Shown: positions 23,941-31,158 of the stretch, in pieces
Layout: every line of letters begins with the position of its first letter
How positions within the stretch are numbered: the stretch's first letter is position 1
DNA from: a virus
DNA: 64,000 bases
Direction: 5' to 3' (one strand)
IMG/VR virus record: IMGVR_UViG_3300025674_007777
Location: 1-64,000 of that record
The notes under the pieces: model-generated
Seen by the model: only the letters and a program-made list of their open reading frames with translations
Told to the model about the DNA's origin: nothing
Database searches by the model: none
Translations under genes and position numbers: made by a program

Positions 23941-24692
23941 TACCAAATAATATTTTTTGAAACAATTATGTCATGAGCATTATTAAATTTACTAATATCG
24001 CCTGATCTGTATGTATGAAAATTTTCAGGTATTAATTGTTTTTCATTGTTACCGATACCCATAACTTGTTTACCAACTAAAAACTTATCTATAATATCCA
24101 AAGCTTCTTTGTTATCAAATCTATTAAATTCAAACATTATAACATAATTGATAAAATTATCTTTTTCATGTATTCTTTGTAATATTGTATGTTCTATACC
24201 TTCTACATCAATTTTCATAACAAATTCAGTGACATTACCAAGCACATCTATTACATCAAATTGCTGAACATCTTGTGTTATTACTCCAGTTTTATTAGTA
24301 ATACAATTTAAATCGATACTACCGTTACCAGAACTTTTTGGTATATATAGTTTAACTGTTTTTGTACAATTTCCTACAGCGACGTTATTTATTTCTACAT
24401 TATTACATCCTTTAACTGTTTCTCGTAAACAATTAAATACACTTTCATTAGGTTCATAAGCTTTTATTTTTTTGGCAACATCCAAAACAGGCACTAAGAA
24501 CTCTCCATAATTTGTTCCTATATCAAATACACTATCTGGACTTAATTTTCTAATAATGTTTTTCCATGTTTTAACTTTGCCTTCTTGTGTACCTTTTCTG
24601 GACTCTACTAATCCAGACCTTGTATCGCTCGTATTAACGTATAATTTATAAGGAATATTGTCGTACTCTACTGTAATAACTTTTCTTGCCAT
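23940..24692 (-). CDS. FkbM-family methyltransferase
   Basis: 250 residues. Motifs: VFDIGTNYGEFLVPV (SAM site, about 53-67), IKAYEPNESVFNCL, and the family-defining FVMKIDVEGIEHTIL (about 158-172). FkbM enzymes O-methylate sugars and other small molecules. The first 50 residues contain YKLYVNTSDTRSG, typical of the family start. It overlaps the NeuA-like gene by 25 nt. Base composition looks lower in GC than the flanking genes. Confidence 0.8.
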   Translation of the reverse strand: MARKVITVEYDNIPYKLYVNTSDTRSGLVESRKGTQEGKVKTWKNIIRKLSPDSVFDIGTNYGEFLVPVLDVAKKIKAYEPNESVFNCLRETVKGCNNVEINNVAVGNCTKTVKLYIPKSSGNGSIDLNCITNKTGVITQDVQQFDVIDVLGNVTEFVMKIDVEGIEHTILQRIHEKDNFINYVIMFEFNRFDNKEALDIIDKFLVGKQVMGIGNNEKQLIPENFHTYRSGDISKFNNAHDIIVSKNIIW

Positions 24693-25351
24693 AACGTTTC
24701 TGCTACTTTAAATTGCCATTCGTAATCAATGTCAAACGCTTCGAGCTCTGACATCACAAATAATTCTGGCTGAGGTGGGTAATTTGTATCCATCCAATAC
24801 CCATTTTTAATAATGTTCAATGGACTGGCATATAAACAATGCGCCGCTTCAAATATTGGTTCCACAACTTTGGTATTCATTATACTAGCCTGTTTCCAAT
24901 CAGTGATCGGCGATCCGGAACTATCCCAATAATATGTCTTCTTTTCAAATACAGCAAATGCTCCTTGTTTATCAGATTTTGCATAATTTCTTATGAACTC
25001 ATCAATTGTTTCAATTTTTAATAACGGATTACATGCGCTGATTAACACCACGTACTTATATGGTAACTTATCATGCCATTCATAGATAAGCTGTAGATCA
25101 TTATCTTCATTGGCAGATGCTTCACTACGATCAAATACATGAACTCCATGTTTTGCAGCAACATCTTTCAATTCCTGTTCCCATGCTGAAAAGTATACAT
25201 TGTCCATGGATATTATTTGAGATGATTTGAGTTTTTCAAATAATATCTCAGTCAGTGTTGTATCAGCAAATGTTCGTAACATTTTCCTGGGCACTCTCTG
25301 AGAGCCAAGTCTTGCCTGAACAATGATTGCTATGTCATCTAATTTTTTCAT
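24668..25351 (-). CDS. NeuA/SpsF-like cytidylyltransferase (CMP-nonulosonate synthetase candidate)
   Basis: 227 residues. Signature loop: IVQARLGSQRVPRKML at 10-25 (the xARxGSxRxPxK motif that binds CTP), then VYFSAWEQELKDVAAKHG and DRSEASANEDNDL, then ISACNPLL (the GD/D-P-region with Cys replacing Gln/Asp), and near the C-terminus EAFDIDYEWQFKVAETL, matching the DIDxxxDxxxAE block of acylneuraminate cytidylyltransferases. It should activate a nonulosonic acid as the CMP sugar, or act as an SpsF-like relative. The Asp-rich metal site looks complete. Together with the NeuB-like gene it forms the core of a sialic-acid-type pathway. Confidence 0.7.
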   Translation of the reverse strand: MKKLDDIAIIVQARLGSQRVPRKMLRTFADTTLTEILFEKLKSSQIISMDNVYFSAWEQELKDVAAKHGVHVFDRSEASANEDNDLQLIYEWHDKLPYKYVVLISACNPLLKIETIDEFIRNYAKSDKQGAFAVFEKKTYYWDSSGSPITDWKQASIMNTKVVEPIFEAAHCLYASPLNIIKNGYWMDTNYPPQPELFVMSELEAFDIDYEWQFKVAETLWQEKLLQ

Positions 25352-25985
25352 ATACCTCTGTACGTAATGGAAAATATTTTTTACTTATTTCTGTGCCACA
25401 ATTATAATCAAATCCTTCGCCTAGATTCTGTAAACAGGAATAATCATCATCTAGATATTGCTCGAAACAGTTCACAAAACCTTCATGATATATTTTATAT
25501 TCTCTGCGAGTATCAGTGTCTTTCAATCCTACATGACCAGTAAAGGCATGTGCGTTACTGAAATCTCTGTTAAATCCATCAACTCCAGCAAAATATATGT
25601 TCTTAGCACCGCACATCAAAGCAAGTTTTACTAATCGAGCAGCTGCGCCGGCAATACTATTAAATGGAATGTCGACCCAAAAAACATCAAACTTTGAACT
25701 GAATTCTTTCAACTCTTTGGAATGAACCTTTTCTCTGTAATGATGTGGCTCGATCAAAATCATAGGATCATCCTTGCGTAGCCTGTCACGAAATGATGTG
25801 TTCTCAATGTCTGTATTGTAACCTATCAATGCTAAATCTATCTTAGTGTCTGATAATCTTTCTGATATATAGAAATCATTACATGTCCAAACATAGTCAT
25901 AGTCTAAATTTTCCCATTTAACATCGAGAGTAGATGTACCAGCACCTAAGATTAAAATATTTTTATTTATGAATTTATCCAGCAT
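25335..25985 (-). CDS. GT42-like sialyltransferase candidate
   Basis: 216 residues. The pattern NILILGAGTSTLDVKWENL (about 8-26) with TCNDFYISERL (about 34-44) parallels the start of bacterial GT42 sialyltransferases (such as CstI/CstII: GNGPSL ... RCNQFYFEDKYYL). The block SIAGAAARLVKLALMCGAKNIYF-AGVDGF (about 108-136) parallels their S-G-x-x-x-x-x-A-I-A-L-G-Y-K-x-I-Y-L-C-G-I-D. GT42 enzymes use CMP-Neu5Ac. The similarity is judged from remembered sequences. DUF115-like membership is the main alternative. It sits between the NeuA-like and NeuB-like genes. Confidence 0.55.
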   Translation of the reverse strand: MLDKFINKNILILGAGTSTLDVKWENLDYDYVWTCNDFYISERLSDTKIDLALIGYNTDIENTSFRDRLRKDDPMILIEPHHYREKVHSKELKEFSSKFDVFWVDIPFNSIAGAAARLVKLALMCGAKNIYFAGVDGFNRDFSNAHAFTGHVGLKDTDTRREYKIYHEGFVNCFEQYLDDDYSCLQNLGEGFDYNCGTEISKKYFPLRTEVYEKIR

Positions 25986-26823
25986 TTTTAATAGCTTCCA
26001 GCTCTTTCCAATTCATTTGCGGTACAATACCATTCACTCCCATCAAGTTACCATATAATTGAGTACGCTGATATTTGTTATGATCATACTGCATTTTTAC
26101 TGCATGCAATGTATCAATATCCGGAGCAAAAAGTACTATTGAATTGTTTTTATTACAAACGACCTCTGATTCGCACCAATCCCATGGTATCCAGCATCTG
26201 TTCTTAGATAAATGTGTTTTCCAATATTCAGGAATGAATTTCCATTCATCTTTAAATTTCAAAAGATGTGTATGAACATCATCATTATCTACATCAGAAT
26301 TTTTATTAATGTTGAGCAGGTACGTCAATGCCTTTTCTCGCACATCTGGATGTGGACTTATCTCATAATGTGACAAGTTCTTCTGAATGGCCGTGATGAT
26401 TCTTGTTTCTGCAGTAATATTGAATTTAGTTGTCAATGCTGCCTTGAACTCAGCCCCATTCAAATAATTCACCAATTCCTGAATAAATGGATTATCATAT
26501 TTTTGCAATCTGAATGTGATACCGAAACTTTCAACTGGATTGCCTTTGCGTCCGGTCGGAAAATCATTATTATTGTATCTTCTGATATATTCATATACAT
26601 CTGTGATACAACCTGGAAACTTCTGCACGGCATAATTCTTTTGATAAAGTTTAGAGATGAGTTCTTCGGTATTTTTTGTCTCATCCCAATGAATCTGTTG
26701 ATCATTTAGAATTTGCTCTAGATGTTCTTCACTTAAGAAGTCTTCGATTAGTAAATGCTTAAACGGTGCATCCGCAAATTCAGCATTCAATATCTTTTCT
26801 GATAAGTATTTAAAATCGTTCAT
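25975..26823 (-). CDS. Fe(II)/2-oxoglutarate oxygenase-like protein
   Basis: 282 residues. The first third has LLIEDFLSEEHLEQIL, as in prolyl-hydroxylase-like proteins. SHYEISPHPDVREKALTYLLNIN carries the H-x-D motif (HPD), and NSIVLFAPDIDTLHAVK plus KYQRTQLYGN supply the distal His and the 2OG-binding Arg. A Trp/Cys-rich loop (RCWIPWDWCESEVVC) lies between. Substrate unknown; one of three such genes in the cluster, so it may oxidise a sugar or an amino group. An extensive overlap with the GT42-like gene (11 nt) implies coupling. Confidence 0.65.
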   Translation of the reverse strand: MNDFKYLSEKILNAEFADAPFKHLLIEDFLSEEHLEQILNDQQIHWDETKNTEELISKLYQKNYAVQKFPGCITDVYEYIRRYNNNDFPTGRKGNPVESFGITFRLQKYDNPFIQELVNYLNGAEFKAALTTKFNITAETRIITAIQKNLSHYEISPHPDVREKALTYLLNINKNSDVDNDDVHTHLLKFKDEWKFIPEYWKTHLSKNRCWIPWDWCESEVVCNKNNSIVLFAPDIDTLHAVKMQYDHNKYQRTQLYGNLMGVNGIVPQMNWKELEAIKNAG

Positions 26824-26824
26824 A

Positions 26825-27676
26825 TTATCCTCTCAATTTTTTCCTAACAGGTATTTCTGATTCAGTCACAGTTATGATACCATCTCCGTATGCCTTTTCC
26901 AATTCTCTGATACCTGATACTAATTTAAATAATCCTTGCGGCTCCACTGATGCCATATGATCCGAACCTTCCATGGTTCTGTCCAAAGTGATGTGACGTT
27001 CAATTATAGTAGCTCCTAGATATATGGCTGCTACTGATGTTCCTAATCTGAATTCATGGCCCGAATATCCAATTTCAAAATCAGGATACATTTCTGTCAA
27101 TGTTTTTATGCCGGACAAATTTAACTCTTCGATCGGAGCTGGATATGTGGAATTGCAATGCAATAATCCTATTTCATGCTCATTATTAAACTCATCTTTC
27201 GCTTCACGTAATACATGTACAGCTTCATGAATTTCTTGCTGGGTAGACATTCCCGTTGAAAATATTACACGCTTTCCGGTTGCTACACATGCACGGAGCA
27301 ACTCATGATTTGTTAACATGGCTGATGGTAGTTTGATAAATGGTATATCATACTGACTTAGAAAGTTCAATGAATCCATATCCCATGGTGATGCTGACCA
27401 ATCAATTCCTTGCTGTTTACAATAAGCATCAATTTCATCATATTCTGCCTTTCCAAATTCCACTTTGTATTTGTATTCGAGATATGTCATATCTTCGCCC
27501 TGCCAACTCCTAGGCTTACTTTTCTGATCTTCAGGTACACATACATCTGGATTTCTCTTCTGGAACTTCACAGCATCACAACCAGCAGCTGCTGCAATAT
27601 CAATTAAACGTTTTGCAATGTTAATATCACCTTGATGATTGATACCTATTTCGCCTATGATATATGTCTTTTTCAT
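26825..27676 (-). CDS. neuB: NeuB-like N-acetylneuraminate/nonulosonate synthase, lacking SAF domain
   Basis: 283 residues. Condenses PEP with an N-acylated mannosamine-type sugar to a nine-carbon nonulosonic acid. Family motifs: GEIGINHQGDI (8-18), AVKFQKRNPD (36-45), ASPWD, KLPSAMLTNHELL, FSTGMSTQ, LLHCNSTYP, IGYSGHE and the ERHITLDRTMEGSDH block (about 229-243) with the metal and PEP sites. Usual length is about 340-350; this protein stops where the C-terminal antifreeze-like SAF domain would begin, so the Arg that SAF places over the partner's active site is missing. Its activity might depend on another protein or be altered. Located after the 2OG oxygenase gene, 1 nt gap. Confidence 0.85.
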   Translation of the reverse strand: MKKTYIIGEIGINHQGDINIAKRLIDIAAAAGCDAVKFQKRNPDVCVPEDQKSKPRSWQGEDMTYLEYKYKVEFGKAEYDEIDAYCKQQGIDWSASPWDMDSLNFLSQYDIPFIKLPSAMLTNHELLRACVATGKRVIFSTGMSTQQEIHEAVHVLREAKDEFNNEHEIGLLHCNSTYPAPIEELNLSGIKTLTEMYPDFEIGYSGHEFRLGTSVAAIYLGATIIERHITLDRTMEGSDHMASVEPQGLFKLVSGIRELEKAYGDGIITVTESEIPVRKKLRG

Positions 27677-28455
27677 TAGTTATTTTTTATATGATTTTTA
27701 CTGTAAATGTCGTGTTTATGCTTATCGCCTGGCAATAAGAATGATAAATGCATGCAATGTCTATAACCTGCTTTTGGTAAATTGGCTCTATGCAATATAT
27801 GACTATTAAAACTAGCACATGTGCCAGACTTTCCTATCACTTCATGACCTTCAATTGAATCAGCTTTATATCGCTTTCCTTCTTCGTGTAGTACACATTT
27901 TTCGTCAATCATTTTAGGTGACATGATAGGATCTGCTATCATTAGACCTCCCTGATCAATATCGATATCATTGAGATATACCAATAATTTGTAATTGTTC
28001 AGTTCAAATGATTTGTCTGTATGCCATAATGCACTGTAAAATATACTATGCTCATAATCAAATGGCATATCATCTTCCAGTACTGGTTCAATCTCTCCGA
28101 ATCTACATCGTTTTAAATGTATATCATCTACATACTGATTAGGACCTATGCATTCAAATTTTATTTCATTCACAGATAATTCTGACAATCCCAGATAATC
28201 AATCACATCGTTCTTAAATGAATCTGCTAATTCTGGCGGTAGATTATTCATGATATAATCGGTAGAATTTGTTCCACTGATACCAAATACCCACCGATAA
28301 TCAATATCATTGAATGAGTGGCTAGCTTCTAATTTATCATTATCTAAAAGCCAATTCATAATATCAATACCAGCATTAGCTAATTTTGTATCCAATGAAA
28401 CATTATATGATTCAGAATCTATGGGAACAATAGATTTTAATTTATCATTGATCAT
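27676..28455 (-). CDS. PhyH-like Fe(II)/2OG oxygenase
   Basis: 259 residues. ALWHTDKSFELNNYKLLVYLNDIDIDQGGLM gives the H-x-D iron motif, the Lys and the two strands of the double-stranded beta-helix; GTCASFNSHILHRANLPKAGYRHCMHLSF gives the distal His and the Arg. The spacing of about 75 residues between HxD and His is normal for the fold. A sugar or lipid hydroxylase is likely. It stops on the NeuB start (TAATG), so the two are translationally coupled. Confidence 0.7.
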   Translation of the reverse strand: MINDKLKSIVPIDSESYNVSLDTKLANAGIDIMNWLLDNDKLEASHSFNDIDYRWVFGISGTNSTDYIMNNLPPELADSFKNDVIDYLGLSELSVNEIKFECIGPNQYVDDIHLKRCRFGEIEPVLEDDMPFDYEHSIFYSALWHTDKSFELNNYKLLVYLNDIDIDQGGLMIADPIMSPKMIDEKCVLHEEGKRYKADSIEGHEVIGKSGTCASFNSHILHRANLPKAGYRHCMHLSFLLPGDKHKHDIYSKNHIKNN

Positions 28456-28745
28456 ATCTCTTCAATCCTTTTAGTTTTATCACAAATTAACAAATCATAT
28501 GCAGGCTTCTCACCTGTAATTAATTTTTGATATTTACATCCCCAACTATCTAACTGTCGCTTTGTTACATCGTACCAGTCAATACCAGTAACAGAGCCTC
28601 GAGCTGTCCAGTAGGTAATGGTATTACCTTCATCATATAATATATTAATTTTTTTGATATTTTCCAAATTTGGCTCGGCTTTTTTATAGTCTCGATCGCC
28701 AGAATAGAAACATATCGTTTCGTCAATGTCAACGTAAATGTTCAT
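28452..28745 (-). CDS. Small HAD-superfamily phosphatase-like protein
   Basis: 97 residues. NIYVDIDETICFYSG carries the DxDxT/x nucleophile motif at 5-9, and a YWTARGS block is motif II (the T/S-x-R form). PAYDLLICDKTKRIEE supplies the third acidic motif. It is close in size and pattern to capsular-polysaccharide-type HAD phosphatases that dephosphorylate sugars. In NulO pathways a phosphatase often removes a phosphate from the 9-phosphate; this one would fit, but that is inference. Confidence 0.65.
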   Translation of the reverse strand: MNIYVDIDETICFYSGDRDYKKAEPNLENIKKINILYDEGNTITYWTARGSVTGIDWYDVTKRQLDSWGCKYQKLITGEKPAYDLLICDKTKRIEEI

Positions 28746-29362
28746 AACGTATTATAGAAATTGTTTTGCTTTTCTTGTCGGTCAATAGATTTAGGATGCT
28801 GTAGACAGTACATATCATTGGTAGGTAACTTAGCTTCAGATGTCTGTCCTATGATGATTTCATGTACCTTGTTTATCCATTTGATGCGATCGACATTTTT
28901 AAGTATTCTGCACTGATAATCTGGAAAATTGATACGATTATCAGCATCCATTCTCCAACCCCATTGCTGTAAATGTTCTGCGCGAATACCATTCACAATA
29001 TTGATTCGTGGTACCCAGTAAACTTCAGTGTCTGGATTTTCCTTGAGTATCCATGGTAAGGTTGCTACAAGATCTGGATCTGGATATTCATCAGCATCTA
29101 TCTGGAATATGTAATCACCTGAACACGCCTCTTTCAATTTATTTTTGAAGTTAGCAAAATGATTCATTAATGGATATTCGGTATGAACAATATCATCACC
29201 ATGTTTTCGAATAATATCATAAACATCTGATGTAGTATTGCCTTCATCATTTTGAACAACTACTTCATCTTCATCACGTTTGTGTTTGATGAGAAATGAA
29301 ACTAGCCGATCAAGTTCCTGAGCTTCGCTGCATACTGTTATGGCATAACTAATCCGCATCAA
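28742..29362 (-). CDS. GT2-like glycosyltransferase, short
   Basis: 206 residues. ISYAITVCSEAQELDRLVSFLIK is the GT2 start; EVVVQNDEGNTTSDVYDI holds the nucleotide-binding acidic residue; YIFQIDADEYPDPDL is the DxD motif (about 86-100). Resembles WaaE/KdtX-type glycosyltransferases of LPS. The 5' start is MM, so 29359 is possible. Short for the family, lacking a large acceptor domain. Confidence 0.7.
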   Translation of the reverse strand: MMRISYAITVCSEAQELDRLVSFLIKHKRDEDEVVVQNDEGNTTSDVYDIIRKHGDDIVHTEYPLMNHFANFKNKLKEACSGDYIFQIDADEYPDPDLVATLPWILKENPDTEVYWVPRINIVNGIRAEHLQQWGWRMDADNRINFPDYQCRILKNVDRIKWINKVHEIIIGQTSEAKLPTNDMYCLQHPKSIDRQEKQNNFYNTL

Positions 29363-29837
29363 CTACCATCTTTTTGTTAACAGTTTCATAGAAAAAATTC
29401 AGAGCAGTCTCAAATTGATTCATTTCAAACTGAGTCGCATTATCCACATCTAATCTAGCTGTAAAATATTCACCCTCTTTACCAGGCACAGGATACTTTT
29501 TACGCTCTTCTCCTATTATTTCCACAACCTCTGCTACTTCATAATGAAATTTATCAGCAGCACCATCTGGATATATCATAGCACCTGGTAATTGCATAAA
29601 TGCAGGATACCAGCATAGACCGACGGCGTCAATTATTCGAGCTTCTTTCATTAATTCAGTTAAACCTGCTTCATATGCCTCTTGAGCATCTGATTCGTGC
29701 ACTAACTGATCTGTGGTTGTATAACCAGTTTCCATACAAATCATAGAAACTACTCCTGTCTGTTCATCTGCTTCTTCTAATACAGTATTATTTCCGGTTA
29801 CCGGAGATATGGCATCATAAGTAATTTTAGGCTTCAT
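29349..29837 (-). CDS. Hypothetical protein in glycan cluster
   Basis: 162 residues, soluble, acidic, with a beta-rich N-terminus (KITYDAISPVTGNNTVLEE), an internal CxxxxG and a conserved-looking WYPAFMQLPGAMIYPDG. Lies between two glycosyltransferase genes with overlaps of 14 and 11 nt. Not recognised, and its compact location argues for a role with them. Confidence 0.55.
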   Translation of the reverse strand: MKPKITYDAISPVTGNNTVLEEADEQTGVVSMICMETGYTTTDQLVHESDAQEAYEAGLTELMKEARIIDAVGLCWYPAFMQLPGAMIYPDGAADKFHYEVAEVVEIIGEERKKYPVPGKEGEYFTARLDVDNATQFEMNQFETALNFFYETVNKKMVVDAD

Positions 29838-31158
29838 TTGCTACTTTTTTTAATTTAGGTAATTTAACTTTAGATGTATTTGCCGAATTCACTTTCTTTA
29901 ATTTTGGCAAATTTAATTTCATTTCTTTTGGTACTGATTCCAATGCTTTATCAATACGTTTCACAAATAATTCACTCATATGATCGAATGTGAAATTATT
30001 TAATACATATTCCTGCTGCTTCTTAGCCTGTTTCTGATAAGTTTTATAATTATCAATTACATCAATCAGTACCTGAGCTGCGTATGAATAATTTACTCTG
30101 AACCATTCAGACTCTTTCAGTAACCAATTGTTAGCAGCTGATGAATCTACCTTCATAAGTTCGCCTGGTAACAATACTGCATGTTTGAGAAAATCGACAT
30201 GTCCGGACCAGTTAGATGCGATGACAGGCTTGCCAATTGCAGAAAATTCTAATAATGGGCGACCAAAACCTTCTCCATGCGTAAATGATACCATGGCTTT
30301 CACTCTTGGATGATTGTATAGATCATTCATTTCTTCATCAGTAAGATCTCCATGCAACAAATAAATGTTAGGTGCTTTGTTACCATATGGAGCTATTATC
30401 TGCTGTATCTTCTTTTGTATTTGATCTCGATCTATGATAGAAAATTTAGCAGATGATGTTTTCAATATCAGGCCTGGACGTTTACTGCTCGGTTTACGTT
30501 TGAAAGCTTCACAGAATGTTTTGATCATCATACCTATATCTTTTCTGTCATGGCCAATGTTCCCATTCAGCCAATGTCCCACAAATAGATAACAAAAATC
30601 ATCTTTTATATCTGATAATTCAGACTTTATTTCTGGTCCGATCTGTGACGTTTTATTGAATATATGAGTCCTAAGACCTTCAAATAATACTTCACATGGT
30701 TTTTCCATCTTGATTTCGCCTATCTTTTGTCTAGTTTTCTCATCATGCTTATTAAAAACAGAAGATTCAATTGATTGTTTAGAATGTTCTGATGTTGTTA
30801 TGATAAGATCCATGCGATTGCACCCTTCTAACTGCTCGCCTGGAATGATAGTTGTTTCAAAACCTGCTGTAACTCCAATGCTATATTTACCCATCGGCTG
30901 AAACTCACTCGGTATTGATACTTGTATGAAAATATCTGGCTTTCTAGTTATGTTACCTTTTGCAAAACGCTTCAATATTTCTGAATGCTCTGGATCATTC
31001 GGATCTAATGCATTCATTGGAGTACTGCCCCATGGTAATGATATCAATTCAATATCATACCGGTCTTCTTTAATTAATGATAATACCAATTCTCTGGTAT
31101 GGGCGCCGTATCCAGATCTGGTGGCTACCGGTCCTTGTATAACAATATATGGTCTCAT
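29827..31158 (-). CDS. GT4-type (GT-B) glycosyltransferase with C-terminal LPKLKK repeats
   Basis: 443 residues. N-terminal GPVATRSGYGAHTREL suits a GT-B acceptor domain. C-terminal domain: FVGHWLNGN, LLHGDLTDEEMNDLYN, and FTHGEGFGRPLLEFSAIGKPVIASNWSGHVDF, the classical GT4 EX7E block. The last 30 residues carry two copies of LPKLKKV separated by a linker (at about 417 and 432), with an LPKLRK copy at the N-terminus of the adjacent glycosyltransferase. This could be a docking or pairing motif. Overlaps the gene before it by 4 nt. Confidence 0.8.
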   Translation of the reverse strand: MRPYIVIQGPVATRSGYGAHTRELVLSLIKEDRYDIELISLPWGSTPMNALDPNDPEHSEILKRFAKGNITRKPDIFIQVSIPSEFQPMGKYSIGVTAGFETTIIPGEQLEGCNRMDLIITTSEHSKQSIESSVFNKHDEKTRQKIGEIKMEKPCEVLFEGLRTHIFNKTSQIGPEIKSELSDIKDDFCYLFVGHWLNGNIGHDRKDIGMMIKTFCEAFKRKPSSKRPGLILKTSSAKFSIIDRDQIQKKIQQIIAPYGNKAPNIYLLHGDLTDEEMNDLYNHPRVKAMVSFTHGEGFGRPLLEFSAIGKPVIASNWSGHVDFLKHAVLLPGELMKVDSSAANNWLLKESEWFRVNYSYAAQVLIDVIDNYKTYQKQAKKQQEYVLNNFTFDHMSELFVKRIDKALESVPKEMKLNLPKLKKVNSANTSKVKLPKLKKVANEA

